DNA from: Plantago ovata
Taxonomy: Eukaryota > Streptophyta > Magnoliopsida > Lamiales > Plantaginaceae
DNA length: 64,000 bases
Reading direction: 5' to 3'
Assembly (NCBI GenBank): GCA_028274465.1
Contig: CM051456.1
Coordinates: 11,063,745 to 11,127,744, forward strand
Shown here piece after piece: positions 58,301 through 64,000 of this stretch (positions within the stretch are counted from its first letter, which is position 1; every line of letters begins with the position of its first letter). The position numbers were made by a program, and so were the translations under genes. The notes below the pieces were generated by a model. The model was not told the DNA's origin and did not search any database. It saw only the letters and a list, made by a program, of their open reading frames with translations.

Positions 58301-61300
58301 GGAGAACACCTAGTCCAGGTACTTATTATATAAAATTCAGATTTCAAAACACTAGAAGTTTTGAACTGAAAAATGTGCTTGGAACACTTACTACAATCAC
58401 AAAATCAAGCAAATCAAGTAGATTCTATAGTTAGTTAGGCTTTTAACTCTACTTTGTGTGCACTCCTACGATTGTCTGCAATTTACGGAAGTCATTCTAA
58501 CACCTCAGCAATGTTTTCTGTAGGCTAGTGGTAAGCTTCTAATTCTGGATCACCTACTTCGCAAACTGCATGATTCCGGGAATCATGTTCTGTTGTTTGC
58601 TCAGATGACAAATACACTTGATATATTACAGGTTAGCTCTAATTTCATTGTATCCATCGCAAGTTGTAAGGTTGTTTACCACCTGGCTGTTCCATAATTA
58701 GTTCATTGAGTCCTCTCTCATCTGTATGCCATTTCAGGACTTTTTAGAGCTTAGAAAATATACTTATGAGCGTCTTGATGGTTCAATTCGAGCAGAGGAG
58801 CGGTTCTCTGCAATCAGAAATTTCAGCAAAGCATCTCTCAAGAAAAGTAATGATGCTGATGCTGATCAGAGTAGCCCATTTGTTTTTCTAATTTCTACTA
58901 GAGCTGGGGGGGTAGGATTGAATCTCGTGGCCGCTGATACGGTGAGTTATTTATTTTTCCCTAAAACTGTTTGCAATTTTCTTGCTAAGTTTCCTTGTAA
59001 TGGAGCTCTGGGGTGGGAGATCTCAAAGTGATCTATCACAATTTTCTTGAAGGATTTAATCATTAAGATATTGTATGATTTTGTTAGTGGCCTGCTTGCC
59101 TACTTATAGTTATTGACTTAGTTTGATGGACATGGTTAGTGGTCTCAGTAAAACAATGTGGGGAATACATTTGAATGTGATCCAAGGAAAAATTTGAAGT
59201 TGTTTGTCACATTTTATTTTGATAAATGCTGTTTGGGCTTTTAAACTGCTTGTCTTGATGGGAGAAAGTGCTAGTGTAATGGGACCTTCTTTTTATTTAT
59301 ATATTTCCCCCATGCATAAATATGTTCTACAGTGCCAGTGGTATTCCTTGATTGTTGTTCTTACCATTTGCCTTACAAATCACCTTAACATATTCAAACA
59401 CAAACTCGTATATGCTCATTAAGGTAATCCAACCCATGTAGGTCATATTTTATGAGCAAGATTGGAATCCACAAGTGGATAAGCAGGCCTTGCAGCGTGC
59501 TCACCGAATTGGTCAGAGTAATCATGTTTTATCCATAAATTTGGTTACTGGACGCACAATTGAGGAGGTAAGATGAGCAATTTTTAAATACAATCCACCA
59601 TTTGCTTATGCTTGATGGTGACATAAATGTAGGTTATTATGCGTAGAGCCGCAAGGAAGCTGCTTCTTAGTCATAACGTTATGGGAGATGATGATTTGGA
59701 TCATGAGGGAAGTAATGGAGGACATGAAGTTGGTGATTTGAAATCTGTCATATACGGGTTGCATGTTTTTGATCCTGTCGAGATGAACACAGAAAAATTA
59801 GACAATCAACTGGACATCGGTGAACTGACCGAATTGGCTAAAAAGGTTATTGCATCCCGCGTGGAATTGAATTCAGATACAGGAGACAGGAAGTTTGAGA
59901 TTAATCCGATGGATTTGCTTGACGGTCATGATCTTGTTCTGCAAGAGGGTTCAGAGCCTAATACCTTTGATCCGGATCTTGATGAGGCTTCATATATGTC
60001 ATGGGTTGAGAAATTCAAGCAGGTATCTCCAGCAGATGGTAGCGATATACTGGCAGCTGGAAATAGGAGAGTCTTACCCACTGAGAATCACCTGAAAACT
60101 GAAGCTGCTCGTAAAAAATCGGAGGAGAAAAAGTTAGCCAAATGGGAATCTCTTGGATATCATTCATTATCTGTTAGTATACCTGATGAACAAACCAATC
60201 AGGACGCAATATCAGATTCTGGTGCAGTTCAATTTGTGTACGGAGACTGCACAAATACAACTGCAGTTTCTCCATCAGAACCTACAATTATATTCAGGTA
60301 TATTTCATGATAACAAGTACTTGTAAATATATAGCTAATGTGTTATGTCTATGGTTCTTTCTTCAATATATGGTGTACTGAATATCACGTAGCAATATGG
60401 TATTTTCGCGCCGCCATATGTGGACACTGAAGGTTACACATGCTAATGGCATAGGTCAAGTGCTCCACTTTTTATTAGTTGACACTCTTACATGTGGCCG
60501 TCATTCATTGTATTTGTTGTAATAGTGATCCTTTCTTCTGTGTCCTATTGCTCTTATCCCATTAAACATATTCTTTGTTCCATGTTGGACTTTTTTTTGG
60601 GGAATTGGGATAATGTATCAGGATCAATCTTCTAGATGCTAATTGGTAATTGCTATGTTGTTTATCACGAATTGACAACATTATATCAGTCTGTTGGGTA
60701 AGCTTGTAATGTAGGTAAGATACTTTCAGTGCTTAAGAGCTTCCTGCAGGTTACAGGATATTTTGTGTAATCATCAAAAGTCAAAAGTAGAGGTAATCAA
60801 GTTCAAAAGGACTAAGAGGCCAGGACTGCATGAACTTGTAGATGATATGACGGGGATAATGTGATGAGACTACAATAACTACTCCTTTGAAGTCATCCTA
60901 TTGGAAACCTTACTGTCCCACACTAGTTTTATTAGCTCTGCTAGAGAGATTCTAAATCCAAGTTTTAAGATATTTTGAAGATCAACTCTAGTCTTTCATG
61001 AACACAAGGAGGTCTATGTGATATTATGAACATAACATGCACATGCTACTTAAGTTGGTGAACAACCTCTTTAAGGAGGTCTAAATTGCATATGTTGACC
61101 TTCTCACTGATTAGATGGAAGCCTATAAGTACAGAATTTTCAAATGTGGAAAATATATGTATATTATGGATTATTTGAAATGTTAACTACATTTGTTACT
61201 ATTGTAATTGGTATAGATTTTCTTCTTTTTGGATGATAACCTTTATGTAGGATGGATGGAAACCTTATCAATTAAGTTTAGGGGTACCCTAAGTTTAGGA

Positions 61301-62511
61301 CTGTAATCATAGCATGCTCACCATTCACAGTTCCATTATTATTCTCCAGGACTTCAGTAGTTCAGTATTACTGATTTACTGCATTGAAAAGTTATTGTCA
61401 TGGATCTTCTACCTGTATTTAGTTTTGTCTTGAGAAACTTTACTCTGAGTATTTGAACAGCTGTGTTGACAATTCTGGAAAATGGGGTCGTGGGGGCCTA
61501 TTTGATGCGCTGGCCCGACTATCAGCAACAGTGCCTGATGCATACGAGCGAGCTTCGGAATTCGGCGATCTCCATCTAGGCGATTTACATCTCATGGAGA
61601 TAACTGGTCAGTTTCATCCTTTTATATTAATTCAAATGAAAGTTGTATGTTTCCCTACAATGCATGCACGTTGTAAACCTCATCTTGGATTCTCTATTAA
61701 AGTATTTTTCTTCTAGTTTCTGGTGTCATACAGTATTACCTTGCATAAAAGGTCAAGTCTTAATTAATTTTCTCAAAATAGTTGAGGGTTGTCACTTGTC
61801 AGAGAGTCATGTGTGTGCATCTTTTGCTTGTGCCAACTCTAGCAAAAACGGTTATTCCATAGATGAAAGTTATTGCATTTATGCTTCAAGCTTCATGCCT
61901 TGCCTCTTGGCTATCTCGCTCAGTAACTCTCAGTATGTATCTGATTTTGATTATTGTCAGGCGATGATGTTGATCAAGGTACTCAAAATAATACTCGTCA
62001 ATGGGTAGCTTTGGCTGTTGTGCAATCCTACAATCCACGGCGTAAAACCCCTCGCAGCAGTATCTCTATTGCTGACTTGGAAGTGTGTCTTGCAAAAGCA
62101 TCGTTTTCAGCTGCTGAACGCTCTGGTATGTTGCGATTTCCCGACTCATCTGATGCATAACAATGTTACTCTGCTTTAAAAGAATTTGCTAGTTGCTACC
62201 TTGATATAAAATGTAAGAATTTAGGGGGAGACATGTTTATTTATTTATTGTTTTTCTGCTCATGTGTACAGCTTCAATCCATATGCCACGAATTGGTTAT
62301 CAAGATAGTTCCGATCGGTCAGAATGGTATACTGTTGAACGTCTCCTAAGAAAATATGCTGCTATGTATGGGATAAATATTTATGTGTACGTCTGTCCTC
62401 TCCGTCTCATTAATTTTCATATGGCGTGTCCTCATTACATTTTATTGTGGCTGTTTGTCATATTAACATTTCTGTAACTTTTACAGATATTATTTCCGAC
62501 GTGCTACATGA
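55379..62511 (+). CDS. CHR10: SNF2-family helicase with macro domain, CHR10/CHD1L type
   Basis: ATP-dependent chromatin remodeller related to animal ALC1/CHD1L, whose macro domain binds poly-ADP-ribose. The 17 exons are 55379-55562, 55711-55718, 56387-56465, 56554-56711, 56825-56956, 57290-57467, 57641-57776, 57985-58102, 58229-58318, 58524-58631, 58738-58941, 59442-59567, 59633-60297, 61461-61606, 61961-62125, 62272-62386 and 62487-62511. They total 878 aa, against about 877 remembered for Arabidopsis CHR10/ASG3 (At2g44980). Helicase motifs are [21 protein letters not shown] (62-70), DEAQ (177-180), TGTPIQNN (206-213), [11 protein letters not shown] and QRAHRIGQ (483-490). A linker with an [14 protein letters not shown] basic helix leads to the macro domain (about 703-878) with [10 protein letters not shown] and [13 protein letters not shown]. 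All joins keep frame. Exon 2 is only 8 nt long. Confidence 0.95.
55711..55718 (+). other. 8-nt microexon of CHR10
   Basis: GTGACGAG stands between TTGCAG and GTGAGA. Exon 1 ends ATACTCG and exon 3 starts ATGGGACTCGGG. Only by including these 8 nt do the exons read LGDEMGLGKT, the Walker A region with its conserved GDE. Skipping it would shift frame. Confidence 0.92.
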
Positions 62512-63481
62512 AGCAATAGTGTTGTGACTTGGTGTTCCATTCGATGAAGGAGAGACTAGTTTCTGACAAGTCCATTTAACTTGGAATGTATAGTAGTTGA
62601 GATTGGAATTAGCTATTGTACATTCCTTACCTAGAGTTTTACCTGTGTGCACTATATCAATATGCATTGATTTTCTGATCCTTGACAGAAGTGATTTTCT
62701 CATCCCTAGCTACGGGCAATGTTACATATGACTGAGTTTGATTCCACTTTGAGAAAGATGGTCTCAGACTCTCAGTAAGCTGTGGCAGTGGCACAATACT
62801 TTACAAGCCAAACGAAGGGAACCAATAGGTTTTTTTGTTTTGTTTTTGTTTTTTTAATAATAAATAAACACCACATCAAGCTGAGCTCATATAAATAAAT
62901 AAAAAGTGAAAATTTAAAATAAAATGTAAAAAATTCAATGATTCAAAATTACTCATTAATCATTAATATTTTAAATCATAAAGCTATAAAAGATTGACAA
63001 ACATAAACATTCAAATCTAATGTTAAAATCTTTGATAATTATATAGACACTAAATTTAACGAGTATCTTCAAGTTGAACGAACTAGGCTAGGCTCGTTTA
63101 TTTTAGAGTTACTTGGATTTAAAGGGTTTTGGGGTAGAGAATAAAGATGTACGCGTTGCAGCTAAGGAAAATTCTTCAATGTCACTTTCTTCGAAAATTT
63201 TTTCCTCATATGAAGTAGTAGAAGACAAGCTTTCCAAAATTGAAAGTGAGTTGTACAATAAAAAAATTGGAGAAACAAAATCACACCACAGAAACGCTGT
63301 CGTACTGCCTCTGAAATAATCAAAGTACCTAATAATTTTCTCTCCTCTCCGAAGAGTTTTCATTTCCTGCAAATTAGTCTCTACTTATTAGGTGTGAGTT
63401 GAGATCCTCCGCCGCTATTTCTTCTGTTAATTAATTCAAATCTCCCGCGGTAAACAATGCATTCTCTTTGAAATTCCAAGT
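62512..63481. other. Intergenic region between CHR10 and the next gene
   Basis: The left part is the CHR10 3' UTR. About 62820-63110 is very AT-rich, and the words AGCTGAGCTC and GGCTAGGCTCG recall the repeat-like sequence at 7900-8410. An 87-codon minus-strand open frame at 63109-63372 and its overlapping plus-strand frame have no recognisable similarity and probably lie in the promoter of the next gene. Confidence 0.5.
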
Positions 63482-64000
63482 ATGGATACCGCAGAAACCA
63501 CCGGTGTCAATTCCGCTTCGCCGTTAATGGTAAACTTTTCTGATTTTTGTTGCTTAATCTGTTTGAGAATGGAATCTATTTATGTGATCTACTATCGAGT
63601 ATTATTATTTGTTATTTGTTATATAGGTGTTGAAGGCGAACGGAAGTGCTGATCGTCCTGGTATACCCCAGTTGTTGGCATCATCCTTGCCGGCTCTAAA
63701 CGAGGCTGCTACTTATCTTGCTCAAACAACTTCCATCTTCACTCGCTGCTTCCCCGACATTTCTGGTACTAATCTAATCTCTTATTGATTAGATTAGTTA
63801 GTTTCCAATTAGCTTCTTGGTTCTCTCACAACTGCATATATAGCCTCTTTCCTCTTACTTGAATTTCATCTTCAAGTAGTAAGCTGTCTGTCTATTAAAT
63901 GAAATCTAGTTGATGCTGTCCAAATGTTCTTCTACTACAAGTGTTATGTATGCATAATGAATGAGATCAGGAATTTATTCCTTTTCTTGTTGATATCCTG
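63482..64000 (+). CDS. 5' part of an unidentified gene, cut by the window edge
   Basis: The first two exons are 63482-63529 and 63627-63765, joined in frame by GT-AG sites and encoding MDTAETTGVNSASPLM, then VLKANGSADRPGIPQLLASS, then LPALNEAATYLAQTTSIFT. More exons must lie beyond 64000. The protein has no signature motif in this part. By gene order and a vague memory of the AQTTS-F-T-C-F wording it may be the alpha/beta-hydrolase family of Arabidopsis At2g44970. That assignment is weak, but the gene itself looks real. Confidence 0.6.

Overview
The window is nuclear DNA of a flowering plant, most likely a eudicot. It has AT-rich intergenic and intron sequence, GT-AG introns, plastid and mitochondrial targeting sequences, and plant-only families (CCD7, SBP-box, fibrillin, plant MMP). 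The species cannot be read from the sequence. Nine genes can be modelled completely and a tenth is cut by the right edge. Where a gene has several exons, I placed splice sites by eye from AG/GT signals, unbroken frame and remembered Arabidopsis homologues; most frames close exactly.

Left part (1-19 kb): CCT1, chaperonin subunit alpha (minus, 17 exons, 1344-7467), is divergent from a PAP/fibrillin gene of the PAP11 type (plus, 8515-9991). An intronless matrix metalloproteinase (minus, 11516-12583) and an SPL8-like SBP-box transcription factor (minus, 17077-18924) follow, separated by repeat-rich intergenic DNA. About 7.5 kb without a gene lies upstream of SPL8.

Centre (26-49 kb): four minus-strand genes run head to tail. 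They are mitochondrial elongation factor G (20 exons, 26405-35942), a PLAC8/cell-number-regulator gene (36421-39914), a two-exon gene joining an FG-nucleoporin-like head to a PEARLI4-like tail (41714-43996), and the strigolactone enzyme CCD7 (44828-48740).

Right part (49-64 kb): a gene-free stretch of nested MITE and hAT-type elements is followed by a CHR10/CHD1L-type SNF2 helicase with a C-terminal macro domain (plus, 55379-62511, 17 exons including an 8-nt microexon). The start of an unidentified plus-strand gene lies at 63482.

Read from right to left, CHR10, CCD7, the FG gene, PLAC8, mEF-G and MMP follow the order I remember for Arabidopsis At2g44980, At2g44990, At2g45000 (NUP62), At2g45010, At2g45030 and At2g45040. 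The NUP62 slot holds the chimeric FG/PEARLI4-like gene, which is the most interesting protein here. Other notable items are a decayed second copy of the CCT1 last exon, an exact 48-bp copy of SPL8 coding sequence in its own intron, and several short elements with readable target-site duplications. The genes do not form one pathway; they are independent housekeeping, developmental and hormone genes. No exotic new system such as a CRISPR array or gene cassette was found.
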